Assembly: GCA_963969345.1 (NCBI GenBank)
Contig: OZ017766.1
Coordinates: 10,974,001 to 11,038,000, forward strand
DNA: 64,000 nt
Source of the DNA: Turbatrix aceti
Lineage: Eukaryota; Nematoda; Chromadorea; Rhabditida; Panagrolaimidae
Direction of reading: 5' to 3'
Shown here: piece after piece, positions 49,101-60,296 of the stretch
Layout: every line of letters begins with the position of its first letter
Position numbering within the stretch: the first letter of the stretch is position 1
Notes under the pieces: model-generated
Told to the model about the DNA's origin: nothing
What the model saw: only the letters and a program-made list of their open reading frames with translations
Database searches by the model: none
Position numbers and translations under genes: made by a program

Positions 49101-52100
49101 TTAACTAAAATTTTTTTTAAACCTAAAAAACCAAAAAAAAATTACCACAACAACGCTCTGAATAAGCTGCAACAAGAGCACCGTAAAATTGTGAATCGAT
49201 TCCGTATTTGACAGTCGATAACAATTTTTCACATTTTTCGCAGGTGGAATTTGATGGATTGAAAATAATAGTTCCTGGATGATTCCCGCCCTCAGGGATT
49301 CATCGTGATGAAAAACCACGCTCAGAAGTTGTATTGCCATGGTTTGAATTTCACCAATGCCATCGACAAAAAATGGTGCCGTCGCCATCGTGCTCAGCTG
49401 TACGACGACAAATTCATTGATGTGATGAAACCGAACGAGTTCGGCAAAGCATTCGATCATCTCGACACACCTAACGTAGATTACCTGGACCCAGGAAGTG
49501 AAGAGGTCGCCTCGACGACGACTCCTCCGCGCTGCAGCATCGTCAGCCTTGGAACGACCCGCGTTTTTGGCATGACGAACAATGGAATCGGCAGCCGGAT
49601 AGATGACCACGCTGAGGAGTTGCTTGCAGAGTTGGGTTGCGCGTTCGATGGTATCCTCGACGAGGACTTGTTTGGGAATTTTGTGGGCTGTCATGATGTG
49701 AAGCGCGATGGACGCGGCTTCGGCGGCACGAATGAGTCTCTGGTGTATCAGGTCACGGGCAGTCTCCATTGCGACGTCGTCATTTTCCAGAAGTTCCTTG
49801 CACATCAGAAATCCTTCTTCATCGATGACGTCCCNNNNNNNNNNNNNNNNNNNNNNNNNNNNNNNNNNNNNNNNNNNNNNNNNNNNNNNNNNNNNNNNNN
49901 NNNNNNNNNNNNNNNNNNNNNNNNNNNNNNNNNNNNNNNNNNNNNNNNNNNNNNNNNNNNNNNNNNNNNNNNNNNNNNNNNNNNNNNNNNNNNNNNNNNN
50001 NNNNNNNNNNNNNNNNNNNNNNNNNNNNNNNNNNAAAATTATTGGAACTTTTTTCTCAAGACGAAAAAAATTTCTTGATAAAATGAAAAATCCTCCCTCT
50101 AAATCGTAAAAAAGGTAAGGTTTTTTTGGAACGAAAAAAATCGTCGTAGGACTTTTGAAAATCATGCCGAGTCAAAAAACAAAAAAAAAGTAACGTTTTG
50201 CAATAAAAAAAATTCCGCTTTTAATAAAAAAAATAATGTTTTTTAATAAAAAATACGTTTTTCTTGACTCGAATCCAAAAATATTACAATTCAAATAAAA
50301 AAACGTAAAAAAAGTAACATTTTCCTAACTCGAATCAAAAAGTAACAAAATTTCAACCAAAGAAAGTAACCGTAAGAAAGTAACGTTTTATCGGAACAAA
50401 AAAAAATCGTGGTAAGACTTTTTGAAAATCATCCCCAAAAAGTAACACAATCTCAACAAAAAAACGTAAAAAAAAGTTACATTTTTCCCAACACGAAAAA
50501 AAAATCGTATACTTACATTTTCATTTTCCTTGAGCGGACTTTTGTGAGTCTGAAGTCCCTGCTGCTTGACCTGCTTCTGCAACTGTTGCTGGGCCATTTG
50601 CTGCTGTGCTGCCAGCTGCTGTTGTTGCTGAAGCTGTTGAAGGTGGTACTGATGCTGTTGGTGGTCAAACTGCTGCTGGTAGTCAACAACCGTCGCCGCA
50701 GTCGACGACGTTGGCTGCGCCTGATCCGTGTAGTACCCCGGCATGACCTGCTGTTGTTGTTGTTGCTGTTGTTGTCTTTGTTGCTGGAAGACGACGCTCT
50801 GCTGCTGCTGTACCTGGGGTTGTGGCTGTCGATGCATCTGGGGTGTCTGAGGTGTCGTAATCCTCTGAGGCTCTCTCGTCTGCTGGATGACGTGCTGAGG
50901 CTGTGACTGTGGAAGCTGCTGCTGTTGGTAGATTCCAGGCTGTGGAGCGAGGTTGTAGTGCATCTGGGGCGTCGTTGGCTGGGGTCGATGCTGTTGAAGT
51001 GGCTGGGAGGGGGCTTGTTGGACGGAGCCCATCATGCCATGCTAAAAATATATATTTTTTTTTAGAAAACGTAAGAAAATAATTTTTTTTATTTTAGAAA
51101 AAAAATGAAAAAATTGAACGTCGAACAGAAAAAAAAATTAAATGATGCGTGCTTTCGACACGAAAACTCCAAACAAACGATTACGATAAAACTTTCTGTT
51201 TTAGACGCGAAAATTCGTTGTTCACTTGTTTACAATATTTTTCAGTTTATTTGTATTTTTTTGACCGATTTCGTACTTTTTTGTTACATTTTTTCAAAAA
51301 AAAAAAAACAATTTTGTATTCAACTCCGCATAAAAAGTAAAAATTGGCTATTTTTCAACACAAAAAAAACCTGTCATCGAAAACGATATCGACACGAAAA
51401 AATGGAACGATAAAAGTACTTTTTTTTCAACAAAAAAATTTTTGCATACCGTAAAAATCGCAGTAAATATGGTTTTTGAAGCGCGCAAAAAAATGTAAAA
51501 ATTGAATGCTGTTTAACAAAAAATTTATTTTTAATTTTGACACGAAAATTCCATAAAAAACTTGATTGCGATAAAAATTCTGGATTTGGGATGCAAAAAT
51601 TAGTTTTTCACGTGTTTTACGGCATTGATTTGATTTTTTTTGGAAACGCGAATCTTTATTTAATTTTTTTAGATTTTCAACGTTTTAGCCCGATTTTGTA
51701 CATTTTTGATTTTTTTGAAATAAATATCGTAAAGTTTGTTCAAAAAATCGATTTGGCATTTTATGTAGAGCCATTTTTTCCATATCCTTACCTGAAACTG
51801 CTGCTGAGGAGTGTAAAACTGATTCTGTGAAGCAGTCGGCATCGGTGCAATCGGCGTTCTTTGCTGCTGCCGCTGCTGAATCTGCTGTTGTGCCGCAGAC
51901 AGCATTTGTTGTTGCATCATCGCAGTTTGTAGATTTGGTTGCTGCTGATGTTGAACTTGAGGTTGTTGGGGTGGAACGTTCTGAAAAAATAAAAATAAAA
52001 TGAAAATTATTTTTTTTTAAATCAAAAAAACGAACCATATAAGCCTGAGGATAAAAAGCCTGAGCCTGATTGTACAGTTGTTGTCCCATGATTTGTTGTT

Positions 52101-55100
52101 GCTGTACAGGCACTTGCTGTTGTTGTTGTCCTTGTTGAACAACAATTCTTCCATACTGCTGCTGCTGTTGTTGTTGATGCTGCTGTTGTTGTTGCTGTTG
52201 TTGTAGCATCGCAGCCTGCTGCTGAAGCATGCCACCATAGCCACCGCCCTGCGGCATGCCAGAATGCGTCTATAAAACAACCAACCATAAAAACATATAT
52301 AAAAATTCCATCCATCACTCGACAAAACACGACTTACCGGTTGTTGTGAGTTCATATTTTCTTCCGACGATAGTTACACCGTTGGCATACCTTTAACGGA
52401 TCCAAAAACAAATTGTGCCAGTCAGCAAGGATTGAAAAGCTTGTCCAGAAATAAGTGCGCACAGCTTTTTCTCTTTTCTCGTGTGCGCTTTAGCGTGTCA
52501 AGACCTTCGTGCTGGGAGTATCCGTGCTATGTTTTGGATTCTTGTTCGTTGTTGTGCGCTTCTTTTTTTCTTCATACCGAGTCCGTTTTACGTTCATAAA
52601 AAAACAAAACAAAAGCAGCGCCGAAAACGTAATACATACAATGACGTCAAAAAATTGTTATTCCGCAAAAATAGCGCATATGAACGTAATAAAATAGCGT
52701 ATAAAAACAGCACTTCAAAAGTAACAAATAACTTCCAAAAACAAAAGTAATAAAACAGCGTCAATCGAATGTTATTCAGCGCACCGAAAGTAACAAAAAA
52801 GTAATCAAAAATGTTACATGCAAATTTAGAAATAACGTTGTAGCGTAAAAAAATGTAATTCGCAAAAACCGAAGTAACATATCAGACGAAAAAATGTTAC
52901 TTTTAAAAAATAGCACCTGCAAAGTAACAAAATAACACCAAAAGTGTTATTTGCATAAATAGGAATAACAAAATAGTGAAAAAAACGTTACATACTTTTT
53001 TTTACGTTTAATTTGAAAAAATTACGATTATTACTAAATAAATGTGCATTTTTTGGATCAAATTTTTGTTACAAAACAAAAATTCCAATATTTTCAAATA
53101 ACGAATTTTTATTCAAATAAACAAACATAACCCAAAAAATAAATAAAAATAACAGCAGTGCATCAAAAAAAGCCTGACAATGGCACAGTATACGATACAG
53201 AAAAAAAATTATTACACGTAAAATTTATTAATTAATTCATCAATCGTCGGTAGCATTCACATCCTGACCGGATTCATCTTCTTCGATGTTTTCATCGAGT
53301 CCACTATCACTTGCCTTGAAGTCAGCGTGAAGGTCAAAGTACGAGTGAGAAATGTACTGGTTGTGCGAAATGTCGAGTGCCTTCTGGATCGAACGAATGG
53401 CATCGTAATCCGCTTCCTGGGGACTTGTGCCGGAGATGAGGTTGACACTGACTTCGACAAAAAATCCAAATCCAGCGCTATGACAGAACAACAATTCACC
53501 GGTACACAAATCAGTCCTAATTTTAAGGTTTATGTACCGGAATCGGAAATTCAAGTGTTTGTAAACGAAAATGGTTGTCAGGGCTGCTACCTCGGCGATG
53601 GCCTGGAAAAAAAAAGAAATTATAAAAAAAATGTTGGGATGGAAAATAAAACAAAAAAATCTTAAAATAACGATATAACAAAAAAAGTAAAAAAAAAACT
53701 TTTTTTAAGAAAAATCGTAATAAAACCGTATCAACCAAAAAAATAAATTTGAAAAAAAATACTGGAAACGGCTAAGAAAACGATCTAAGTAGATAATCTT
53801 GGTTAAAAATGTAAGTAAAAAAGCCAAAAGTAAAATTACAGCATGAAAAAGCACCGTAAAAAATAAAGTTTTTATAAAAACAAAAAAATCGTGATGAGAC
53901 CAATGAAATGAGGAACCGTAATAAAAGTAGAAAACATTCTTCCAAAAAAAAAATCGTGGTGAGAAATAAATATAAAAAACTACCATAGTCAAAAAATTAC
54001 ACTTTCTTGAAACAAAAAAAATGTGGTAAGGAAAAACACAGTAATAAAAAAAGCACAGTAACAAAAGTTTTTTGATGATTTTCCAGATCAAAATCAAAAG
54101 TAACGATTTCCCCAGAAAAAAAAATCAAAAATCGCATCGATTTCTTGAAACGAAAAAAATATCGTGATAGGACATTTGAAAACTTTCTGGTATCAAAAAG
54201 TTACGATTTTACGGTAAAAAAAGTTTTTTCATAAACAAAAAAAAATCGTTGTAAGACCTTTGAAAACCTTCTAAAATTCAAAAAAAGTATAATAATTCCA
54301 ATAAGAAAACCGTAAAAAAATGTAACATTTTTCCACAAATAATAAAATCGTGGTAAAACCCAATAAAAACCCACCATAGCCAGATCAGGATCCAAATTGA
54401 GCGTCATGTCATCGAATTCAGACTGTATGTGAAGCGCGTACTGATTGGTCTCATGGATAGCACGAATCAGTGGTGGAAGAGGTTCGCCATCGTAGATATT
54501 CTGTTCCATATCGCTGTATTTTGTTTTCCTGAAACGATTTTATGTACCCCCTTTTGTTGTTTCTTTTTCGAACTTAAAATCAACTTACACAGCCCGAACA
54601 TCGTCAAAAGACTGCAAAAGCAGGTTTGACATGTATTCTATCAGTTCGCCATCAATCGGACTATGAAGTTGTGCCACGGCAGCACTTGTATCAAAAACCG
54701 CAAGTGATGGTGAATTTTTTAGGTATTCTTGGGGGACTGGTAAAAGTTTTGTCACTAAAAAAATGTTTAGATTTTTTTTGGGGATTTTACGGTCTAAAAC
54801 TTACGTTTAGTAGTTGAATGACAAGCTGCCAAACTGACAGGATACGGTATCTGATCCAGACGATTTTTTACATTCTCCGCGTATACTGTAGCTTGTTTTT
54901 CCTTTTTCTGGAGCTCTTCCTGGATACGATCTTTTTCACGCTTGTCTCTTTCCATTTCTTTTTGTCGCTCTGATTCCAGTCTCTGTTTTCGGATCATTTC
55001 GTTGTGGACTACGGACTGAAAATTTTTGGGATTGAAAAAAATTATTGGAACTTTTTTCTCAAGACGAAAAAAATTTCTTGATAAAATGAAAAATCCTCCC

Positions 55101-57358
55101 TCTAAATCGTAAAAAAGGTAAGGTTTTTTTGGAACGAAAAAAATCGTCGTAGGACTTTTGAAAATCATGCCGAGTCAAAAAACAAAAAAAAAGTAACGTT
55201 TTGCAATAAAAAAAATTCCGCTTTTAATAAAAAAAATAATGTTTTTTAATAAAAAATACGTTTTTCTTGACTCGAATCCAAAAATATTACAATTCAAATA
55301 AAAAAACGTAAAAAAAGTAACATTTTCCTAACTCGAATCAAAAAGTAACAAAATTTCAACCAAAGAAAGTAACCGTAAGAAAGTAACGTTTTATCGGAAC
55401 AAAAAAAAATCGTGGTAAGACTTTTTGAAAATCATCCCCAAAAAGTAACACAATCTCAACAAAAAAACGTAAAAAAAAGTTACATTTTTCCCAACACGAA
55501 AAAAAAATCGTATACTTACATTTTCATTTTCCTTGAGCGGACTTTTGTGAGTCTGAAGTCCCTGCTGCTTGACCTGCTTCTGCAACTGTTGCTGGGCCAT
55601 TTGCTGCTGTGCTGCCAGCTGCTGTTGTTGCTGAAGCTGTTGAAGGTGGTACTGATGCTGTTGGTGGTCAAACTGCTGCTGGTAGTCAACAACCGTCGCC
55701 GCAGTCGACGACGTTGGCTGCGCCTGATCCGTGTAGTACCCCGGCATGACCTGCTGTTGTTGTTGTTGCTGTTGTTGTCTTTGTTGCTGGAAGACGACGC
55801 TCTGCTGCTGCTGTACCTGGGGTTGTGGCTGTCGATGCATCTGGGGTGTCTGAGGTGTCGTAATCCTCTGAGGCTCTCTCGTCTGCTGGATGACGTGCTG
55901 AGGCTGTGACTGTGGAAGCTGCTGCTGTTGGTAGATTCCAGGCTGTGGAGCGAGGTTGTAGTGCATCTGGGGCGTCGTTGGCTGGGGTCGATGCTGTTGA
56001 AGTGGCTGGGAGGGGGCTTGTTGGACGGAGCCCATCATGCCATGCTAAAAATATATATTTTTTTTTAGAAAACGTAAGAAAATAATTTTTTTTATTTTAG
56101 AAAAAAAATGAAAAAATTGAACGTCGAACAGAAAAAAAAATTAAATGATGCGTGCTTTCGACACGAAAACTCCAAACAAACGATTACGATAAAACTTTCT
56201 GTTTTAGACGCGAAAATTCGTTGTTCACTTGTTTACAATATTTTTCAGTTTATTTGTATTTTTTTGACCGATTTCGTACTTTTTTGTTACATTTTTTCAA
56301 AAAAAAAAAAACAATTTTGTATTCAACTCCGCATAAAAAGTAAAAATTGGCTATTTTTCAACACAAAAAAAACCTGTCATCGAAAACGATATCGACACGA
56401 AAAAATGGAACGATAAAAGTACTTTTTTTTCAACAAAAAAATTTTTGCATACCGTAAAAATCGCAGTAAATATGGTTTTTGAAGCGCGCAAAAAAATGTA
56501 AAAATTGAATGCTGTTTAACAAAAAATTTATTTTTAATTTTGACACGAAAATTCCATAAAAAACTTGATTGCGATAAAAATTCTGGATTTGGGATGCAAA
56601 AATTAGTTTTTCACGTGTTTTACGGCATTGATTTGATTTTTTTTGGAAACGCGAATCTTTATTTAATTTTTTTAGATTTTCAACGTTTTAGCCCGATTTT
56701 GTACATTTTTGATTTTTTTGAAATAAATATCGTAAAGTTTGTTCAAAAAATCGATTTGGCATTTTATGTAGAGCCATTTTTTCCATATCCTTACCTGAAA
56801 CTGCTGCTGAGGAGTGTAAAACTGATTCTGTGAAGCAGTCGGCATCGGTGCAATCGGCGTTCTTTGCTGCTGCCGCTGCTGAATCTGCTGTTGTGCCGCA
56901 GACAGCATTTGTTGTTGCATCATCGCAGTTTGTAGATTTGGTTGCTGCTGATGTTGAACTTGAGGTTGTTGGGGTGGAACGTTCTGAAAAAATAAAAATA
57001 AAATGAAAATTATTTTTTTTTAAATCAAAAAAACGAACCATATAAGCCTGAGGATAAAAAGCCTGAGCCTGATTGTACAGTTGTTGTCCCATGATTTGTT
57101 GTTGCTGTACAGGCACTTGCTGTTGTTGTTGTCCTTGTTGAACAACAATTCTTCCATACTGCTGCTGCTGTTGTTGTTGATGCTGCTGTTGTTGTTGCTG
57201 TTGTTGTAGCATCGCAGCCTGCTGCTGAAGCATGCCACCATAGCCACCGCCCTGCGGCATGCCAGAATGCGTCTATAAAACAACCAACCATAAAAACATA
57301 TATAAAAATTCCATCCATCACTCGACAAAACACGACTTACCGGTTGTTGTGAGTTCAT
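40187..57358 (-). CDS. scc-2: Cohesin loader SCC-2/Nipped-B/NIPBL (PQN-85-like), interrupted by gap and duplication
   Basis: 5' exons: 57358-57341, 57272-57039, 56983-56795, 56044-55520, 55015-54805, 54754-54589, 54528-54375 and 53602-53474 (cut). 3' exons: 49834-49146 (cut by the gap), 48670-48188, 47643-46975, 46563-45741, 43526-43041, 42349-41552, 40890-40776, 40721-40547 and 40375-40187. Phases agree at every junction, with about 2,000 aa visible. The N-terminus is extremely Gln-rich, as in C. elegans PQN-85, followed by a charged coiled segment. The rest is HEAT-like helices ending with NIPBL signatures: YLHVDQEVRIASANV, RQGLVTPGDVLP, DQKYSGMLS, VLRGFR, NRQQRRSFI, LPDDKTQIYELV and YSPSEAAKIYEK. 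An acidic tail holds the NLS AAKKRKV. The protein loads cohesin onto chromatin with MAU-2. Introns carry a 1.6-kb palindrome and minisatellites. Confidence 0.93.
41097..41410. repeat. Intronic GTAAC/GTTAC minisatellite (scc-2), array 1
   Basis: Diverged units of about 40-45 bp of the form GAAGTAACAAAATAGCG, then CAAAAAATGTTACTCGC. Each unit holds an inverted AGTAAC/GTTACT pair. Lies in the intron between scc-2 exons 41552-42349 and 40776-40890. Confidence 0.7.
42416..42960. repeat. Intronic array of TTTCGTTTCGAGACCAAT-type units
   Basis: About eight diverged units of 50-70 bp with core TTTCGTTTCGAGACCAAT, often followed by GTGCGCACGC-like DNA, inside an scc-2 intron. The same core appears in introns of the MMP and FHA genes. 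Confidence 0.6.
43662..45246. mobile_element. 1.6-kb palindromic Tc1/mariner-like fold-back element in an scc-2 intron
   Basis: The left arm (43662-44342) is repeated almost perfectly inverted in the right arm (44567-45246), about 680 bp each, around a 225-bp spacer. Ends read CAGTAGCGCCGAAAAGTTTA and are flanked by TA on both sides, as for Tc1/mariner insertions. The terminal motif CGCCGAAAAGTTTAAGTGCA recurs inside each arm near 43846 and 45057. Identical 66-codon frames in the two arms are a by-product of the palindrome and show no transposase motif. It lies between scc-2 exons 45741-46563 and 43041-43526. Confidence 0.85.
47728..48113. repeat. Intronic GTAAC/GTTAC minisatellite (scc-2), array 2
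   Basis: Same unit family as 41097-41410 (AAGTAACAAAATAACGCC, then AAAATGTTACTCGCAAAA), about nine diverged units in the intron between exons 48188-48670 and 46975-47643. Confidence 0.7.
49835..50034. other. Assembly gap, 200 N
   Basis: Exactly 200 N interrupt an scc-2 exon: coding DNA runs up to 49834 and the sequence after 50034 is intron DNA of the duplicated block. The round size suggests a nominal scaffold gap. Confidence 0.99.
50035..53473. repeat. Left copy of a 3.44-kb direct duplication
   Basis: Matches 55038-58476 at a constant offset of 5,003 bp, with no difference seen in the stretches I compared. It contains second copies of scc-2 exons (52355-52338, 52269-52036, 51980-51792, 51041-50517) and of the cut last CYTH exon. 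It begins immediately after the N gap and ends abruptly inside two unrelated coding exons, so a scaffolding artefact is the likeliest explanation. Confidence 0.95.
53240..53473 (-). pseudogene. Duplicated 3' fragment of the CYTH gene
   Basis: Identical to 58243-58476, the end of the CYTH coding region. At 53473/53474 it is fused to the unrelated scc-2 exon 53602-53474, so upstream exons are missing. This is a by-product of the duplicated block. Confidence 0.85.
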
Positions 57359-58476
57359 ATTTTCTTCCGACGATAGTTACACCGTTGGCATACCTTTAAC
57401 GGATCCAAAAACAAATTGTGCCAGTCAGCAAGGATTGAAAAGCTTGTCCAGAAATAAGTGCGCACAGCTTTTTCTCTTTTCTCGTGTGCGCTTTAGCGTG
57501 TCAAGACCTTCGTGCTGGGAGTATCCGTGCTATGTTTTGGATTCTTGTTCGTTGTTGTGCGCTTCTTTTTTTCTTCATACCGAGTCCGTTTTACGTTCAT
57601 AAAAAAACAAAACAAAAGCAGCGCCGAAAACGTAATACATACAATGACGTCAAAAAATTGTTATTCCGCAAAAATAGCGCATATGAACGTAATAAAATAG
57701 CGTATAAAAACAGCACTTCAAAAGTAACAAATAACTTCCAAAAACAAAAGTAATAAAACAGCGTCAATCGAATGTTATTCAGCGCACCGAAAGTAACAAA
57801 AAAGTAATCAAAAATGTTACATGCAAATTTAGAAATAACGTTGTAGCGTAAAAAAATGTAATTCGCAAAAACCGAAGTAACATATCAGACGAAAAAATGT
57901 TACTTTTAAAAAATAGCACCTGCAAAGTAACAAAATAACACCAAAAGTGTTATTTGCATAAATAGGAATAACAAAATAGTGAAAAAAACGTTACATACTT
58001 TTTTTTACGTTTAATTTGAAAAAATTACGATTATTACTAAATAAATGTGCATTTTTTGGATCAAATTTTTGTTACAAAACAAAAATTCCAATATTTTCAA
58101 ATAACGAATTTTTATTCAAATAAACAAACATAACCCAAAAAATAAATAAAAATAACAGCAGTGCATCAAAAAAAGCCTGACAATGGCACAGTATACGATA
58201 CAGAAAAAAAATTATTACACGTAAAATTTATTAATTAATTCATCAATCGTCGGTAGCATTCACATCCTGACCGGATTCATCTTCTTCGATGTTTTCATCG
58301 AGTCCACTATCACTTGCCTTGAAGTCAGCGTGAAGGTCAAAGTACGAGTGAGAAATGTACTGGTTGTGCGAAATGTCGAGTGCCTTCTGGATCGAACGAA
58401 TGGCATCGTAATCCGCTTCCTGGGGACTTGTGCCGGAGATGAGGTTGACACTGACTTCGACAAAAAATCCAAATCC
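55038..58476. repeat. Right copy of the 3.44-kb direct duplication
   Basis: The copy in the sensible context: on its left are scc-2 exon 55015-54805 and further scc-2 exons in order, and on its right the CYTH last exon continues uninterrupted to 58575. It contains the polyglutamine exons of scc-2, the scc-2 promoter region, an array of GTAAC/GTTAC units (about 57658-57993) and the CYTH 3' end. Confidence 0.95.
57359..58242. other. Spacer between the CYTH gene and scc-2
   Basis: Holds the scc-2 promoter and the third GTAAC/GTTAC array (about 57658-57993; copied at 52655-52990), whose tail reaches the CYTH 3' UTR. The two genes share a strand, but a spacer of about 0.9 kb is long for a typical nematode operon. 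Confidence 0.45.
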
Positions 58477-60296
58477 CGTTACGTCGTCGATGTTGATCGT
58501 AACGCGGTCCTTGACAAAAGTTCGTCGCTTGCAGGACATGAATCCGATTTCGGGGAGAGTAACGTTGAGCGTGGACTAAAAATTTTTCAAATGTTTTAAA
58601 AATCGAAAAACTTAGTTTTTTTTATTAGTTTTTTTAAATTTTAAATTTTAAAATCAAAAATAAAACTTTTCAAATAAAACACTTTTTTTTAATATTTTTT
58701 TGTGTTTTCGTGTAAAAACCTTTTTCCCAGAAAATCGTTGGTTTTTGGCGAAAAATATAAAAAAAATTTGCCATGAACAAAAAAATAGCTTTGAAACGAA
58801 AAAAAAAAAAAAAAAAAAAATTTGCGGCAACAAAAAAAAAGTCGGTCTTGCAACGAAAAAAATTTTTGGTCTTCAATTTTCGTGTTGGGACTATTTTTGA
58901 CGTTTTTTGTGTGTTTTGAAATAATGTTTCAATAAATTTTTATTTTTTGGGAAACTGTATTTTTTTTATAAAAATGTGTAAAAAAAGCTAAAAATAATTT
59001 ATTTATGAAAAGTTGTCTAGAAATTAAAAAAAAAACTTACCCGAATTTGTTCAACATTCTGAACGACAGAAACGCTTCCCTCGACGCAAAAGACTTTTTC
59101 AAGAGGCGTTTCCGTTCGTTTTGTGGCCACGAGTTCGCCGAAATGCTTCTTATGACGATGAGCGACCCGAAGCTGGAGTTCGCCATGTACGACTTCAAAG
59201 AAAACAGCTTCTTCTCGCAAAAGCTGTCCCAGGGACTCGGTAAGCTCGAAGACAGCGTGTTCGATGCGTTCGACATCCGGGCATCGGGCAATGAACGTCA
59301 GACAGTGGAATTCGGATGATTCAGTCGTGGACATGTCGGATGAGTTGTTAGAAGACGACAAAGCGTCGGAGGGTGGAGAAACGGTCGTCGAAGAAGGAGA
59401 GCGATCTGCATTTGATGACGACGGCGGCGGAGTTGTCGACCCTGCAACAAAAAACAAGTCAATATGAGCGTCAAGGGGTCAAAAAAGAAACTACAAAAGT
59501 GGTGACCCTCATCTTTGTCCCGCCTTCACTGTTTTTTGCTCACTGAAAAGAGATAAAGAAAAGAAATCAAAAAAACGGAGGACAAAATACAAAAGGTGTG
59601 CGCATAAAAAACGGGAAAAAATGGACGTTGATCACCAAAAAAACCGTCGTTGATAACGATACGTGTTTTCGACACGATTTTCTACAAAACGGGTCCGGGT
59701 TCTCGACGCGAAAATTCGTATTTCACATGTTTACGATAGTTCTTGGATATCTTTTTGGTTTTAACAAAAATTTTAAACGTATTCGATAAGTTTCATAATT
59801 TTCGACACAAAAGTTAGATTTTACCTTTTTACGATTTTTTTTGGGGTATGATAGCATTTTGTGAGTTTTTAACTGGAATTTGAACTTTTTTCGTACAATC
59901 CTTTTTACTCATCGTCAAGTATGTACTTTGTACTCATACTTGACAGCGTTTTTTTTCTGATGGACTAATGTAAGATTTTTACGGTTTTTTTCAAGTCCTG
60001 ATTTTTTTATTGTTTTATCTTTGCTGACGTCATTTATATCCTTTTTCTAAAGCATATCAATGTTTTTTCTAGTTTTTTTTGGTTGAGACAAAAATGAGCG
60101 TCATCAAAAAATTTTTTTCTGTTGAAACACGTTTTTTTGTGTTTACGTTTTTTTCCACCATAAAACACCTGTACAATTTGTGGTCAACAAAAAAAACACA
60201 CGTACCGTTTGAAGATGTAGTGGATGACTTTCTTACGGCACCTGTCAGATGATCATACAGTTGGATGGATAATTTTCGGGCAATGGATGATGCCAT
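58243..60296 (-). CDS. CYTH-domain protein (class IV adenylyl cyclase-like/thiamine triphosphatase fold)
   Basis: Three exons: 60296-60206, 59441-59041 and 58575-58243, giving 274 aa. After a Ser/Thr/Pro-rich N-terminus (~1-65), the rest follows a CYTH tunnel fold: FFEVVHGELQLRV, then GELVATKRTETPLEKVFCVE, CKRRTFVKDRVTINIDDVTG, FGFFVEVSVNL and a helical ISHSYFDLH end. CYTH enzymes act on triphosphates through an N-terminal E-x-E-x-K motif. At that position the sequence reads FHCLTFIAR, without the acidic pair, so catalysis is doubtful. The C-terminus is acidic. Members in animals include thiamine triphosphatase, but this one is closer to the CyaB-like type by motif. It lies upstream of scc-2 on the same strand; no functional link is evident. 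Confidence 0.75.

Noticed and set aside
50409..50906. Long Leu-rich plus-strand frame (also at 55412-55909)
   Set aside because: It is the antisense shadow of the polyglutamine exon of scc-2: CAG/CAA runs read as CTG/TTG on the other strand.
57359..60296. CYTH and scc-2 as one operon
   Set aside because: Same strand, but the spacer of about 0.9 kb contains a repeat array and no trans-splice signal could be shown.
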